DNA of 39,014 bases, taken from NCBI GenBank assembly GCA_016781525.1, contig JADDQE010000056.1, positions 1 to 39,014 on the forward strand, in the 5' to 3' direction. Source of the stretch: a bacterium (GTDB taxonomy: Bacteria > Chloroflexota > Chloroflexia > Chloroflexales > Kallotenuaceae). Position 1 is the stretch's first letter; each line of letters begins with the position of its first letter. The position numbers were made by a program, and so were the translations under genes. Positions 9,320 through 18,393 of this stretch are shown piece after piece. The notes below the pieces were generated by a model, which did no database searches, was not told where the DNA came from, and saw nothing but the letters and a program-made list of their open reading frames with translations.

Positions 9320-9573
9320 GGATACCTCCCATCATGATTATGCAAACACGCGTTCGTGCGCGGCTATTGGCGGACCACATGCTACACGTTCAATGTCGGC
9401 TGATGGCGATAGATGCTGACCGATCAGGTTTTCCGGCGGGAGACGCGATTCGACGAAGTGGTTGCAGGAATGGGGCCGTTTCACGGATGAGGCGCAACAG
9501 TCGCCACAGTACCAGTCGTATGCGACAATAGGCGCAGCAACTTCCCTGATTCACTAGTTATAAGGAAGCGACG

Positions 9574-10461
9574 ATGCAGGCATCAGATGTTCCGGGTGCG
9601 GTGGCTGCCGCTAGGTCGAGCGCCTCAGCGCTTGGCCTGAGAGTCGATGACGCGGTCGTTCTTCACGCCTCGAACCGGCTCGCTGTGCGCCTACTGCCTT
9701 GTGACGTTCTTGCTCGGGTCGCGTACGTGACGCACCAGGCAGGCGCAGAGTTCGAAGTCGAGGTCGCTCGGCGGCTCGCCGAAACCGATAGCCCGGTGGC
9801 TGCGCTTGAGCCTCGAGTGGAGCCGCAGGTCTACGTGCGTGACGGCTTCGTGGTCACGCTGTGGACCTATTACGAGCATGCATCGCCTCGAGACGTTGCC
9901 CCAGCCGAGTACGCGCAGGCGCTCAAGCGGCTGCATGCCGGCATGCGGGAGATCAATCTCACTGCGCCGCACTTCACAGATCGAGTCGCGCAGGCGCAGT
10001 GGCTGGTTGGCAACCGCACCCACACTCCGGAACTCGGGGATGCGGACCGGGAGCTTCTGAGCAACACGTTGCGAAAGCTGAGGTGGGCAATCGGTCAGCG
10101 GGGCGCCGCCGAGCAGCTGCTGCACGGCGAGCCGCACCCTGGCAATGTGCTCAGGACGAAGAACGGGTTGCTGTTCGCAGACTTGGAGACGTGTTGCCGT
10201 GGACCCGTCGAGTTCGACATCGTCCATGCGCCCGAAGAGGTGAGCAAGCACTATCCGGACGCGGATCAAGACCTGCTTCGCAAGTGCCGGGTTTTGATGC
10301 TGGCGATGATCGCAACGTGGCGTTGGGATCGAGAGGACCACCTCCCGAACGGGCGCCGACTGGGCACAGAGTGGCTCAGCCAGATGCGAGCAGCGTTGGA
10401 TCGCGATGGGCGGATACTGCACGTGATCACAGCACAGCATCAGAGCGGTAACGCGCGGTAA
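9574..10461 (+). CDS. aminoglycoside phosphotransferase (APH)-like kinase, passenger gene
   Basis: 295 aa. The C-terminal half holds the APH/choline-kinase catalytic loop as HGEPHPGN (184-191) and the metal-binding FADLE (about 201-205) followed by TCCRGPVEFDIVH. The usual catalytic Asp of HGD is Glu here, a variant of some phosphotransferase-family proteins, so aminoglycoside resistance cannot be assumed. The N-lobe is weakly conserved. AAGGAAG lies six bases before the ATG. It is divergent from the broken transposase and entirely inside the inverted repeats, so it probably arrived with the element. A 10-base direct repeat (TAACGCGCGG) covers its stop codon. Substrate is unknown. Confidence 0.8.
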   Translation: MQASDVPGAVAAARSSASALGLRVDDAVVLHASNRLAVRLLPCDVLARVAYVTHQAGAEFEVEVARRLAETDSPVAALEPRVEPQVYVRDGFVVTLWTYYEHASPRDVAPAEYAQALKRLHAGMREINLTAPHFTDRVAQAQWLVGNRTHTPELGDADRELLSNTLRKLRWAIGQRGAAEQLLHGEPHPGNVLRTKNGLLFADLETCCRGPVEFDIVHAPEEVSKHYPDADQDLLRKCRVLMLAMIATWRWDREDHLPNGRRLGTEWLSQMRAALDRDGRILHVITAQHQSGNAR

Positions 10462-10753
10462 CGCGCGGCGATGAACGACCGGATAACTCGGCACTGCACC
10501 CGACGAGCCGACGCCGTGGTGTCGGGCACGTAGAGTCACGTTCTCCTTGGCATCTGCTTGTGGGTGAGCGCCTAGGTCGTTAGGCGAAGAAGCGACCGTG
10601 ATGAACCGAGCGTTCCAGCGGAACGAAGGGAAGCTTCAATATGACCAAAACTACAGCCTTACGTAGCGACCCTGGTGGGACTGCGCGGATCTGGTATCAA
10701 AGCTTTGATGAAATGCTATAAAATGCAGTAAGCGCCAATAAATGAAGAGTGTG
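10462..10753. other. noncoding right arm of the mobile element
   Basis: Nearly 300 bases between the phosphotransferase stop and the right inverted repeat show no convincing gene. The last 80 bases are AT-rich, unlike the rest, and could be the original promoter arm of the transposase gene, now separated from it by the passenger DNA. Confidence 0.45.
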
Positions 10754-10771
10754 ATTTATACAGCCTCTATA
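10754..10771 (-). repeat. right inverted repeat of the IS element (with TATA)
   Basis: ATTTATACAGCCTCTATA, an 18/18 inverted match to 8464-8481. Inside it the two arms diverge quickly, sharing only scattered bases. Confidence 0.9.
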
Positions 10772-10772
10772 G

Positions 10773-11057
10773 AATGACGTGATCGAGCTAATCCACTGAG
10801 GAGGCTTGAGCGGGCGTGAAGTCGCCGACCGGTTGGGCGTCCATTTCGGCGCCATCCATACGCGCCTGCGCCTCGGCATAGACAAGCTCCGCAACACCTT
10901 CAGGCGCTTCTTTTTGGACGACGGGCGTTCCCCGGCCAATGACGCGAGCCACACGCCCGCTTCATGGTGTGGTGCGTCCGTTGCATCCTTCGGCCTCCAT
11001 TCCGCCTGCATCGACTTTACCCGATTCTCGTTTTCTGGACCGGATTTTGCTGCGTAG
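10773..11057 (+). pseudogene. C-terminal remnant of an ECF sigma factor gene
   Basis: The frame reads NDVIELIH, a TGA stop at 10797-10799, then GGLSGREVADRLGV and GAIHTRLRLGIDKLRN. This matches the consensus of sigma region 4 in ECF factors (VIELxxxGGLSxxEIAxRLGxxxGTVKTRxRLGxxKLR). There is no region 2 and no start, and an internal stop breaks the match. The homology begins at the right inverted repeat, so the 5' part was probably lost when the element inserted or by a later deletion. The 75 bases left of the element do not contain the missing part. The last 50 residues after region 4 are not recognisable. Confidence 0.6.
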
Positions 11058-11096
11058 GCATGCGTCGAAGGCAACTGACACAGGGTAAGGACATCT

Positions 11097-13169
11097 ATGA
11101 CCGAGCACGCGCACACAAATCGGCTGATCCACGAGACCAGCCCCTATCTGCTCCAGCACGCCCACAATCCGGTCGACTGGTATCCATGGGGCGCCGAAGC
11201 CTTTGAGCGAGCACGCGCCGAGGATAAGCCGGTCCTGCTGAGCGTTGGATACTCCGCGTGTCACTGGTGCCACGTGATGGAACGCGAAAGCTTCGAAGAT
11301 CCGGATTCTGCTGCCCTGATGAACGAGCACTTCATCAATATTAAGGTCGATCGCGAGGAGCGGCCCGACGTGGACGCGATCTACATGCAGGCGGTTCAGG
11401 CAATGACGCAGCATGGCGGCTGGCCAATGACCGTTTTTTTGACGCCGCAGGGCGAGCCGTTCTACGGCGGCACCTACTTTCCGCCCGAGCCGCGCTACGG
11501 CATGCCGAGCTTCCAACAAATCCTTAGCGCGATGTCGGAGACGTGGCGCAACCGGCGCGAGGACGTGGTCACGAGCGCTCGCGAGCTTACGGATCACTTG
11601 GCCGCGGCCGAGAAGCTCAAGGCGGGAACCACCGGCCTAAGTGAGAGCTTGCTCGACCAAGCGGCCAGCGCGATTACACAGCGCTTCGACCGGCGTTATG
11701 GTGGATGGGGCCGAGCGCCCAAGTTCCCAGCGCCGCAGACGATCGATTTCTTGCTGCGCCAGTATCAGCGCAAGGGTGACGATACCGCCCGCTATCAGGC
11801 TGAGTTCACGCTGCTCCGCATGGCACACGGTGGCATGTACGATCAGCTGGGTGGCGGCTTTCACCGCTACAGCGTCGACGAGAAATGGCTGGTACCGCAC
11901 TTTGAAAAGATGCTGTATGACAACGGACAGCTGGCACGAGCGTATCTCCACGCCTTCCAGCTGACCGGTGATGTGGAGTACCGCCGCATCGTCGAGGAGA
12001 CGCTCGACTATGTCAAGCGTGAAATGACAGCGCCTGAGGGTGGCTACTACGCGGCGCAGGACGCCGATAGCGAGGGCGTCGAGGGCAAGTTCTTTGTCTG
12101 GTCGGCGGCGGAGATTCGCCAGGCGCTAGGCGAGGACGCGTCGCTCTTCGCCCAGGCCTATGATGTCACCGCAAACGGCAATTGGGAGCATACCAATATT
12201 CTCCACTTGCCGCGGCCACTTGAGGAGGTCGCACGTGTGACGGGACAACCGGTGGAGCGGGTGCGCGATCGATGCGCTCGCGCCAAGCAAAAGCTTTTTG
12301 CGATCCGCGAGCAGCGGGTACATCCTCAGCGCGACGACAAAGTACTTGTGAACTGGAACGGGCTGATGCTGGGAGCAATGGCTGAAGCCGGCCGTGTGCT
12401 CAACCGAGCGGACTACCTTGAGAGTGCACGGCGCAACGCCGAGTTTGTGCTGACGACGATGCGGCATAATGGTCGGTTGCGCCATACATATAAGGATGGC
12501 CAAGCCAGGGTCGAAGGTTTTTTGAGCGACTACGCACTTTATGCCGAAGGCCTGCTCGGCCTGTATCGTGCGACATTTGAGCTACGCTGGCTAACGGCGG
12601 CGCGCGAGCTGGCCGACCATATGCTGGAGCATTTCTGGGATGCCGAGCATGGTGGCTTCTTCCAGACCAGCGACGAGCACGAGGCGCTCATTGCCCGGCC
12701 GAAGGATTTGTTCGACGAGGCAGTTCCATCCGGCAACGCCGTCGCCGCGCACGTGCTGCTCCAGCTTGCCGAGCTCCTCGGCGAGCCGGAGTACGACCGG
12801 AGGGGCCGGGCGACGATTGAGCTGGTCGTCGATGCACTTCAGGAGTATCCCAGCGCATTCGCGACGATGCTCAACGCGCTCGACTTTGCTTTGGCAGCCC
12901 CGCGCGAAGTGGCTATTATCGGCGATGTTGCGGCGTCCGACACGCAGCAGCTGCTCGATGCGCTGGACGAGCGCTTCATGCCCAACGTCGTCGTCGCAGC
13001 TGCTCACCCCGACGACAGCGAGGCGGCCGCCACGGTTCCCTTATTGCAGGATCGGCCGCAGCGCGATGCACACGCAACCGCGTACGTCTGTAAATCGTTC
13101 GTGTGCAACCTTCCGACCACCGACGTCGAGGAGATGATCCGGCAGCTTGAGACGGGAGACGAGGGATGA
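11097..13169 (+). CDS. DUF255 thioredoxin-domain protein (YyaL/spermatogenesis-associated 20 family)
   Basis: 690 aa, the usual family length. The N-terminal thioredoxin-like domain opens with [21 protein letters not shown] and has a CHWC redox motif (residues 55-58) followed by [10 protein letters not shown] and the conserved [11 protein letters not shown]. Residues from about 200 form a six-hairpin glycosidase-like alpha barrel ([50 protein letters not shown]). Function in bacteria is not settled; nucleotide-sugar or epimerase-like roles have been proposed for relatives. The ATG at 11097 gives the standard N-terminus. The gene runs into tandem GAGGGAT repeats at its stop codon and is convergent with ppk1. 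Confidence 0.9.
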   Translation: MTEHAHTNRLIHETSPYLLQHAHNPVDWYPWGAEAFERARAEDKPVLLSVGYSACHWCHVMERESFEDPDSAALMNEHFINIKVDREERPDVDAIYMQAVQAMTQHGGWPMTVFLTPQGEPFYGGTYFPPEPRYGMPSFQQILSAMSETWRNRREDVVTSARELTDHLAAAEKLKAGTTGLSESLLDQAASAITQRFDRRYGGWGRAPKFPAPQTIDFLLRQYQRKGDDTARYQAEFTLLRMAHGGMYDQLGGGFHRYSVDEKWLVPHFEKMLYDNGQLARAYLHAFQLTGDVEYRRIVEETLDYVKREMTAPEGGYYAAQDADSEGVEGKFFVWSAAEIRQALGEDASLFAQAYDVTANGNWEHTNILHLPRPLEEVARVTGQPVERVRDRCARAKQKLFAIREQRVHPQRDDKVLVNWNGLMLGAMAEAGRVLNRADYLESARRNAEFVLTTMRHNGRLRHTYKDGQARVEGFLSDYALYAEGLLGLYRATFELRWLTAARELADHMLEHFWDAEHGGFFQTSDEHEALIARPKDLFDEAVPSGNAVAAHVLLQLAELLGEPEYDRRGRATIELVVDALQEYPSAFATMLNALDFALAAPREVAIIGDVAASDTQQLLDALDERFMPNVVVAAAHPDDSEAAATVPLLQDRPQRDAHATAYVCKSFVCNLPTTDVEEMIRQLETGDEG

Positions 13170-13188
13170 GGGATGAGGGATGAGGGAC
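13161..13188 (+). repeat. four tandem heptamers GAGGGAT
   Basis: Three exact GAGGGAT copies and a fourth GAGGGAC follow each other and begin inside the last codons of the DUF255 gene; the stop codon lies in the first two copies. Too short to be a CRISPR or a satellite, but similar to short heptameric repeats of intergenic DNA in some Cyanobacteria and Chloroflexota. Confidence 0.8.
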
Positions 13189-13438
13189 GCCAGTAACTGA
13201 GCCGTGTCCCTCGTCCTTTCTCCCGGCAGCTAGCCGCGCCGCTGTGCCTGCACCTCGGCGACAATTCGCGCCGCACCAGCGAAAACACAACCAGAGCAAA
13301 AACACCAAGACTTGGACGTCGCATTTAACGCTCCTCGAATGCGGTCTGTTTCGTCGAGTGTAATGTGGTCGTGGAACAAGCGCCATGAGCCTGAGGTGCA
13401 AGCCACCTTCTACCGAAGGAGTACACCTGAGACACGCC
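13170..13438. other. convergent intergenic stretch
   Basis: Between the DUF255 gene and the ppk1 terminator no convincing gene is found. A minus-strand ATG at 13324 has GAGGAG seven bases upstream, but its frame runs through the heptamer repeats and into the DUF255 gene without recognisable content. Confidence 0.5.
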
Positions 13439-13473
13439 AAAAAGAGCGGGACCGCTTGGAGAAGCAGTCCCGC
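13439..13473 (-). terminator. rho-independent terminator of ppk1
   Basis: On the minus strand GCGGGAC pairs with GTCCCGC, continuing after one mismatch with four more pairs around a GGAG/CTCC tetraloop. It is followed by TCTTTTT. It lies 25 bases after the ppk1 stop codon. Confidence 0.85.
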
Positions 13474-13498
13474 CTGTGAGACTCAGCTAGCCCTGAAG

Positions 13499-15598
13499 TT
13501 ACGCTGTCTGCTTCGCCGCGGCGTTCAACAGCATCGCTTGGGCATCGCACATCGCAAGCTCGCCCGTGGGTCGCGCGTAGGTACCGTCTGGCTGCAGCAC
13601 ATGCGTATTCAATGTATCGTTGAGGTAAAGCTTAAGAATCTCGTCGCGTAGCCGTTCGACCAGGTTCGCCTGCTGGACCGGAAAGAGTACCTCTACCCGG
13701 CGATTGAGGTTCCGGCTCATCAGGTCGGCTGACCCAAGGTAAACCTCGCGCTTGCCCCCATTATGGAAGTAGTAAATACGACTGTGCTCGAGGAACCGGC
13801 CCACGATCGACCGCACCCGTATCCTCTCGGAGAGGCCCGGCACTCCTGGGCGCAGGCAGCAAACGCCGCGGATGATTAGGTCGATCTTGACCCCGGCGCT
13901 ATTCGCGGCGTACAACGCCTCGATCATTTGGGGATCGGTCAACGTGTTCATTTTGAAAATGAGGTGGCCATCTCCCGCCTCACGATGGCGGTGCACCTCG
14001 CGCTCAATCAGCCCTTGGATCCCCTGCCGGGCGTTGACCGGAGCGACGAGGAACTTCCGATATGAGCGCTGCGCCGAATAGCCGGTGAGGTAATTGAACA
14101 CATCAGAGGCGTCGGCACCAAACTGCGGGTCGGCGGTGAGCATGCCGAGATCGGTGTACAGATGCGCGGTGTTCACGTTGTAGTTGCCCGTGCTGAGATG
14201 CACGTAACGCCGAAGCCCTTCGCGCTCCTTCCGGACGATCAAGGCAACTTTACAGTGCGTCTTAAGACCAACCAGGCCGTAGACGACGTGGACGCCCACC
14301 CGCTCTAGCTGCTTGGCCGATTCAATATTATTTTCTTCGTCGAAGCGAGCCTTCAGCTCCATCAGAACGGTCACCTGCTTGCCGTTCTCCCGCGCGCGGA
14401 TCAGTGCCTCAACCAAGGGCGTGTTGCGCCCAACCCGATAGAGCGTCTGCTTGATCGCCAGCACTTGCGGGTCTTCTGCAGCCGCACGGATCAGATCAAC
14501 CACGGGCATGAACGAGTCGAAGGGATGGTGCAGCAGAATATCTCCGGACTGGATCGCCGTGAAGGGATCGACCGCCTCCTCCAACACCTCGGGCACGTGT
14601 GGCACAAAGGGCAGGTCCTTGAGGTCTGACCGGTCGATGGAGTAAATCTCCATCAGTTCGGATAAACCTAACGGGCCCGTAACCCGATATAAATCCTCGG
14701 GCTGGACCTCCATATTATCCATCAGGATGTCCAGCACGTGCTGCGGCATCGACTCGTCGACGGCCAAGCGGACCACGCGGCCAAACTGGCGCTGCCGAAT
14801 GCCATGCTCGATTGTGCGCAACAGATCGGCCGCCTCCTCTTCCTGCAGGTCGACGTCACCATTGCGGGTCACTCGGAAGGGATAGGTCTCGGCGACACGC
14901 ATACCAGGAAAGAGCGCCCCAACATTCGCCGCAATGAGCTGCTCGAGCCAGACAAACACCTGAGTACCATCGTTCGTCGGCAGCTGCATCAGGCGCGGCA
15001 GCACCTCCGGCACCTTGACTCGTGCGAAACGCTCGCCTTGGTGCGGATCAGTAATCACGACGGCAAGGCTCAGGCTTAGATTCGAGATATGGGGAAACGG
15101 GTGCCCGGGATCGTATGCGAGCGGCGTCAGTACCGGAAAGATTTCGTCGTAGAAGAGCTTACGGCATGTTTCGCGCTGCGCGTCGCTGAGCTCCGTGTAG
15201 TCGCAGACCATGATCCCATGGTTACGCAGCTGCGGCAGCAGATCCTTGACCCAGCAGCGCCGTTGGAGCTCACTCAGCTGATCCACCACCGGTTTGATCA
15301 GTGCCATCTGCTCCGCTGGCGATAGCCCATCCGGCGACGGCTCGACCACGCCGGCATCGATCTGCTGTCGGATGCCGGCGACGCGTACCATAAAGAATTC
15401 GTCAAGGTTCGACGAAAAGATCGCCAGGAACTTTACCCGCTCCAGGAGCGGATGGCGCGGCTCCAGCGCTTCCCCGAGCACACGCCAGTTGAACTGTAGC
15501 CAGCTCAGCTCGCGATTCAGATAGCGGTCCGCCCCCATCGGGGGCAGCTTTGGAAACTCATCCCGGTTCACTGATTTACGCTTGTTTTTCTTTGGCAT
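13499..15598 (-). CDS. ppk1: polyphosphate kinase 1
   Basis: 699 aa. Catalyses reversible transfer of the ATP gamma-phosphate onto polyphosphate. The N-terminal domain begins YLNRELSWLQFNWRVLGEA and FSSNLDEFFMVRVAG. The autophosphorylated histidine is H448 in GLKTHCKV, and the second essential histidine is H605 in RFLEHSRIY. HNGGKREVYLGSADLMSRNLNRR completes the C-terminal phospholipase-D-like fold. Length and motifs are those of a complete enzyme. The ATG at 15598 gives a basic N-terminus (MPKKNKRK). It lies downstream of tatC on the same strand after a 164-base gap and ends in a strong terminator, so it is probably its own unit. Confidence 0.96.
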   Translation of the reverse strand: MPKKNKRKSVNRDEFPKLPPMGADRYLNRELSWLQFNWRVLGEALEPRHPLLERVKFLAIFSSNLDEFFMVRVAGIRQQIDAGVVEPSPDGLSPAEQMALIKPVVDQLSELQRRCWVKDLLPQLRNHGIMVCDYTELSDAQRETCRKLFYDEIFPVLTPLAYDPGHPFPHISNLSLSLAVVITDPHQGERFARVKVPEVLPRLMQLPTNDGTQVFVWLEQLIAANVGALFPGMRVAETYPFRVTRNGDVDLQEEEAADLLRTIEHGIRQRQFGRVVRLAVDESMPQHVLDILMDNMEVQPEDLYRVTGPLGLSELMEIYSIDRSDLKDLPFVPHVPEVLEEAVDPFTAIQSGDILLHHPFDSFMPVVDLIRAAAEDPQVLAIKQTLYRVGRNTPLVEALIRARENGKQVTVLMELKARFDEENNIESAKQLERVGVHVVYGLVGLKTHCKVALIVRKEREGLRRYVHLSTGNYNVNTAHLYTDLGMLTADPQFGADASDVFNYLTGYSAQRSYRKFLVAPVNARQGIQGLIEREVHRHREAGDGHLIFKMNTLTDPQMIEALYAANSAGVKIDLIIRGVCCLRPGVPGLSERIRVRSIVGRFLEHSRIYYFHNGGKREVYLGSADLMSRNLNRRVEVLFPVQQANLVERLRDEILKLYLNDTLNTHVLQPDGTYARPTGELAMCDAQAMLLNAAAKQTA

Positions 15599-15762
15599 GC
15601 ACCACTCTCGGCATCTTTACATGCGGACGGGGAATAGCGTGGCTCGCTTGTACCACGGTGATTTTCCGCCAACAATCATGCCACGAATATTCCGCAGGCG
15701 CGGCGCTTGAGCACTACCTGCGATAGCCCCGTGCGTGGGAAGTGAAGCAGCAGCGGGCCCCG

Positions 15763-16548
15763 TTACGATCCGGCAACAATGGTTTTGCGTCGAGGCGCGA
15801 TGAGTGCCAGCAGGAGGCCCAGCTCATAGAGCAGGTACATCGGCACCGCGACAAGTGCAAGGTTGATCGGGTCGCTCGTTGGGGTGACGATGGCGGCGAT
15901 GACTGTGATAACTAGGATCGAGTAGCGCCGATACTTGGCCAGCGTCTTGCGCTCGACCGCTCCGAGCCAGATCAGGGAGTACACAACGACGGGCATCTCG
16001 AAGAGCACGCCATTGAGCAGCATGAGACGCGTAAAGAGCGACAGAAAGAACTCGACTGTCGGCTCAATCCTGAAGCGCCCCGCACCCTCGGACAGCAGGA
16101 AATTAAGCGCAGCCGGCACCGTCACAAACCAGCCGAAGGCAAGCCCCGACACGAAGCAGAGCGTAATAAACGGCAGAACGGCGAAAATAATACGGCGCTC
16201 GCGGGTGGTTAGACCGGGCACAATAAACGCAAGCAGCTGATAGACGATCACCGGCATCGCCAGTGCCAGGCCAAGCCCCAACGCCACCTTGATGGCATTT
16301 GTAAAGACCTCAGCCGGCGCCACGGCTTGAAGATTAGTACCTGGCGGCGTTTGGTAATCCTTGATCAGCTCGATAAACAGGTAGTTATCGTAGCGGACCA
16401 ATATAAACCCGACCACAAGCCCGATCACAACAGCCAAGCCGGCCTTCATCATGCGGTCGCGTAGCTCGATCAAGTGCTCAAGCCACGACATTGCTGTAGA
16501 ATCGTCGTCGGGAGCGGTTTGTGCTGGCGGTGTATGTGTGGTCTGCAT
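15763..16548 (-). CDS. tatC: Sec-independent (twin-arginine) translocase subunit TatC
   Basis: 261 aa with six membrane segments. Binds twin-arginine signal peptides of folded exported proteins. The family signature MSWLEHLIELRDR is at residues 20-32, with FxTNAIKVALGLGLALAMP and LPFITLCFVSGLAFGWF further on. The start at 16548 is behind AAGAAG; an ATG at residue 20 is an alternative that would remove the polar Pro/Asp-rich leader. It begins 12 bases after the tatA/B-type gene, so the two form a Tat operon. Confidence 0.95.
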   Translation of the reverse strand: MQTTHTPPAQTAPDDDSTAMSWLEHLIELRDRMMKAGLAVVIGLVVGFILVRYDNYLFIELIKDYQTPPGTNLQAVAPAEVFTNAIKVALGLGLALAMPVIVYQLLAFIVPGLTTRERRIIFAVLPFITLCFVSGLAFGWFVTVPAALNFLLSEGAGRFRIEPTVEFFLSLFTRLMLLNGVLFEMPVVVYSLIWLGAVERKTLAKYRRYSILVITVIAAIVTPTSDPINLALVAVPMYLLYELGLLLALIAPRRKTIVAGS

Positions 16549-16560
16549 CAGCTTACTTCT

Positions 16561-17142
16561 TTATTCGTAGTGCCAAGTTGTTTCAGCCGCACGCTCGCCC
16601 GCAGCAGACGTCGTGACCACCGCGGCAGGTCGTATCTCGCGCTCGGTTTGGCTTGCAGCTGGCTGCTCGACCGGTGGTTCCACCGGCGCATCGACCGGTT
16701 GCGTCTCCCCTGGCGGCTGATCAATCGAGGTCGTCGGCGGAGCGCTCACCGGCTGAGTGGACGTATCAGTCTTGCGGGTCTCGGCCAATGGCTTGTCAAG
16801 CAGGTCGTCATGCAACACATTACGGCCGAGCTGCTCGAGATTGAGCTTCGGGGCCGACGCTAGCTGCTTCAGTTCGGGAGCATCGGTGCTGATATCATCC
16901 AGCAGGTTCCGGCTGTAATCGCGGAGCTGCTGGCGCGGATCGAGCGCGCGGAGCTCCCGAATGTTCTGCTCGATCTCATCGAACTCCGGACCAAGGTCCG
17001 CCCGCAAATTAGCGTACATCCGCCGGAGATCACGTATGATTGTGCCGAGCTGGCGCCCAAGCTCAGGCAGCCGCTCAGGCCCAACGACAATCAGCGCAAC
17101 TATCAGGATGAGCACCAGCTCAGTAAAGCCAATACCAAACAT
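16561..17142 (-). CDS. tatB: twin-arginine translocase subunit TatA/TatB
   Basis: 193 aa. One N-terminal membrane helix (FGIGFTELVLILIVALIVV) followed by GPERLPELGRQLG and an amphipathic helix. The GPERLPELGR hinge is more TatB-like than the FGPxKLP of TatA. A long acidic and then Pro/Thr/Gln-rich tail (from about residue 90) is not conserved. Only one TatA/B-type gene is next to tatC; a second one could be elsewhere. The start at 17142 gives the normal short periplasmic N-terminus. Confidence 0.88.
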   Translation of the reverse strand: MFGIGFTELVLILIVALIVVGPERLPELGRQLGTIIRDLRRMYANLRADLGPEFDEIEQNIRELRALDPRQQLRDYSRNLLDDISTDAPELKQLASAPKLNLEQLGRNVLHDDLLDKPLAETRKTDTSTQPVSAPPTTSIDQPPGETQPVDAPVEPPVEQPAASQTEREIRPAAVVTTSAAGERAAETTWHYE

Positions 17143-17262
17143 AGGTCAATGTTACCATAGAGCTTGCCTTTCGCGCTACATACGTCCAGCAAGCCCGTCT
17201 GGACGCGACGATCTACGCAGGGAAGCCCAACTAGCCTAAACCGGACGCTGGGACAGCAACGC

Positions 17263-17290
17263 TCAACGCCGCGCATAGGCGCGGCGTTGA
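17263..17290 (-). terminator. hairpin after acpP (no T-run)
   Basis: TCAACGCCGCGC and GCGCGGCGTTGA form a 12-bp perfect stem around the loop ATAG, 20 bases after the acpP stop. No T-run follows on either strand, so it may stabilise the 3' end or slow transcription rather than terminate it cleanly. Confidence 0.6.
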
Positions 17291-17309
17291 AGATTAGGGG
17301 CGTTGGAAG

Positions 17310-17537
17310 CTACTTGGCGCGCTCTTGCAGGTACTGCATTGCGTCGCCGACCGTCACGATCTTCTCGGCGTCCGCGTCGGGGATCTCAACGCCAAACTCT
17401 TCTTCGAGCGACATGATGAGCTCGACAAGATCCAGCGAGTCCGCTTCGAGATCATCGGAGAACGAGGCCGAGGGCACGACACGACTTTCATCGACGCCAA
17501 GCTGCTCCGAGATAAGCTTCTGCAAACGCTCTTCCAT
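17310..17537 (-). CDS. acpP: acyl carrier protein
   Basis: 75 aa, acidic. Carries growing acyl chains on a phosphopantetheine attached to S34 in [10 protein letters not shown], with the following [15 protein letters not shown] typical of FAS-II ACP. GGAG lies about eight bases before the ATG (AAGGAGATAATCCCC). It follows nusB by 25 bases and is the last gene of the long minus-strand fatty acid block. Confidence 0.97.
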   Translation of the reverse strand: MEERLQKLISEQLGVDESRVVPSASFSDDLEADSLDLVELIMSLEEEFGVEIPDADAEKIVTVGDAMQYLQERAK

Positions 17538-17562
17538 GGGGATTATCTCCTTGTGTGTTGGA

Positions 17563-17979
17563 TTAGGCCTGTCGTTGGGTGACGACGGTCCCTAGGACAC
17601 CATTAACAAAGCGACCCGAATTGTCGCCACCGTAGTGTTTCGCCAGCTCAACGGCTTCGTTGATCGCCGCCTTGGCCGGCGCTGCATCTTTGTCGTTGAG
17701 CAGCAATTCCCAGATGGCCAGGCGCAAAATCGCCTTTTCGATCGCCGGCATCTGGTAGATTGGCCAGTTTGGAGCTGCCTGCTCAATCACTCCGTCTAAA
17801 TAGTCGCGGCGCTCCCATGCGCCCCGAACGATCCGCCGAGCGAAGTCAGCCGCATCCTCGGGCAGCGCCTCGTCATCCAAGCGCCGCTCAAGGGTTGGCT
17901 CAAGCGGATGCCCGGTCACGTCAAGCTCATAAAGCGCCTGCATTGCGACGATCCGCGCACGATGGCGTACATTAGCCAC
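17563..17979 (-). CDS. nusB: transcription antitermination factor NusB
   Basis: 138 aa. Binds boxA of rRNA leaders with NusE. Family landmarks are [35 protein letters not shown] and [26 protein letters not shown]. The start overlaps the end of the Asp23-family gene by eight bases, indicating translational coupling. Confidence 0.95.
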   Translation of the reverse strand: MANVRHRARIVAMQALYELDVTGHPLEPTLERRLDDEALPEDAADFARRIVRGAWERRDYLDGVIEQAAPNWPIYQMPAIEKAILRLAIWELLLNDKDAAPAKAAINEAVELAKHYGGDNSGRFVNGVLGTVVTQRQA

Positions 17980-18313
17980 GCGCCGCCTCCACGTCCTGGA
18001 TGTACACGTTGACCTCGCGCACTTCCATACCGACCATGTCTCGGATCGCGTGTGCAGCCGCGGCTTGAACCTGCTGCCCTAGATCGAGCAATGGGGCGTC
18101 GCTCTGCGCTACGAGATACACATCGGTACTTACCGCGTCGTTGACCCGTACCAGCACACCGTCGCGTGTGTGACTTCCGGTAAGCAGCTGGCCTACACGG
18201 GACGGCGGCACGGTACCCATACGTACTACACCTTGCACATCCTGTGCCGTCCGGCTAATAATGCCCATCAGCGCAACCGGCGACATCGTAACGGTTCCGT
18301 TTGGTCCAGGCAT
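17972..18313 (-). CDS. Asp23/Gls24 family envelope-stress protein
   Basis: 113 aa. Matches the Asp23/Gls24 pattern: [20 protein letters not shown] at the N-terminus and [28 protein letters not shown] at the C-terminus. Many bacteria place this family between accC and nusB, as here. Members associate with the envelope or, in YqhY-like proteins, influence acetyl-CoA carboxylase; the latter suits this location but is inference. The ATG at 18313 is followed by MPGPNGTV. Confidence 0.88.
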   Translation of the reverse strand: MPGPNGTVTMSPVALMGIISRTAQDVQGVVRMGTVPPSRVGQLLTGSHTRDGVLVRVNDAVSTDVYLVAQSDAPLLDLGQQVQAAAAHAIRDMVGMEVREVNVYIQDVEAARG

Positions 18314-18393
18314 AATGTCATCCCATCGCGAGCGTTGAAAACCTTAGCGTTCGGGCACGGCGCTTATCGCGATCCGAGCAGGCTTGCGACAGC

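Larger units (their letters stand above)
8468..10767. mobile_element. 2.3-kb IS427-type element with a phosphotransferase passenger gene
   Basis: Perfect inverted repeats starting GAGGCTGTATAAAT bound this segment. Inside are a frameshifted IS5-family transposase (left, reading leftward) and a phosphotransferase gene (right, reading rightward). An ordinary IS of this group is about 0.85 kb, with its second terminus shortly upstream of the transposase start; no such terminus is visible near 9320-9420, and the matching repeat lies 1.45 kb further on. The simplest reading is a transporter-type IS that carries a cargo gene. Alternatives are the fused remains of two IS copies, or DNA inserted between the terminus and the transposase gene. 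TATA flanks both ends. Confidence 0.75.

Noticed and set aside
9691-10539. 282-codon open frame opposite the phosphotransferase gene
   Set aside because: Antisense to the APH-like gene, which has the catalytic motifs; the shadow has no meaningful motif.
13161-13188. CRISPR-like array
   Set aside because: The units are seven bases, tandem and without spacers.
13004-13324. Minus-strand small gene with a good ribosome binding site (GAGGAG)
   Set aside because: Its frame passes through the heptamer repeats and the DUF255 coding region, and no protein-like pattern continues past the first 20 residues.
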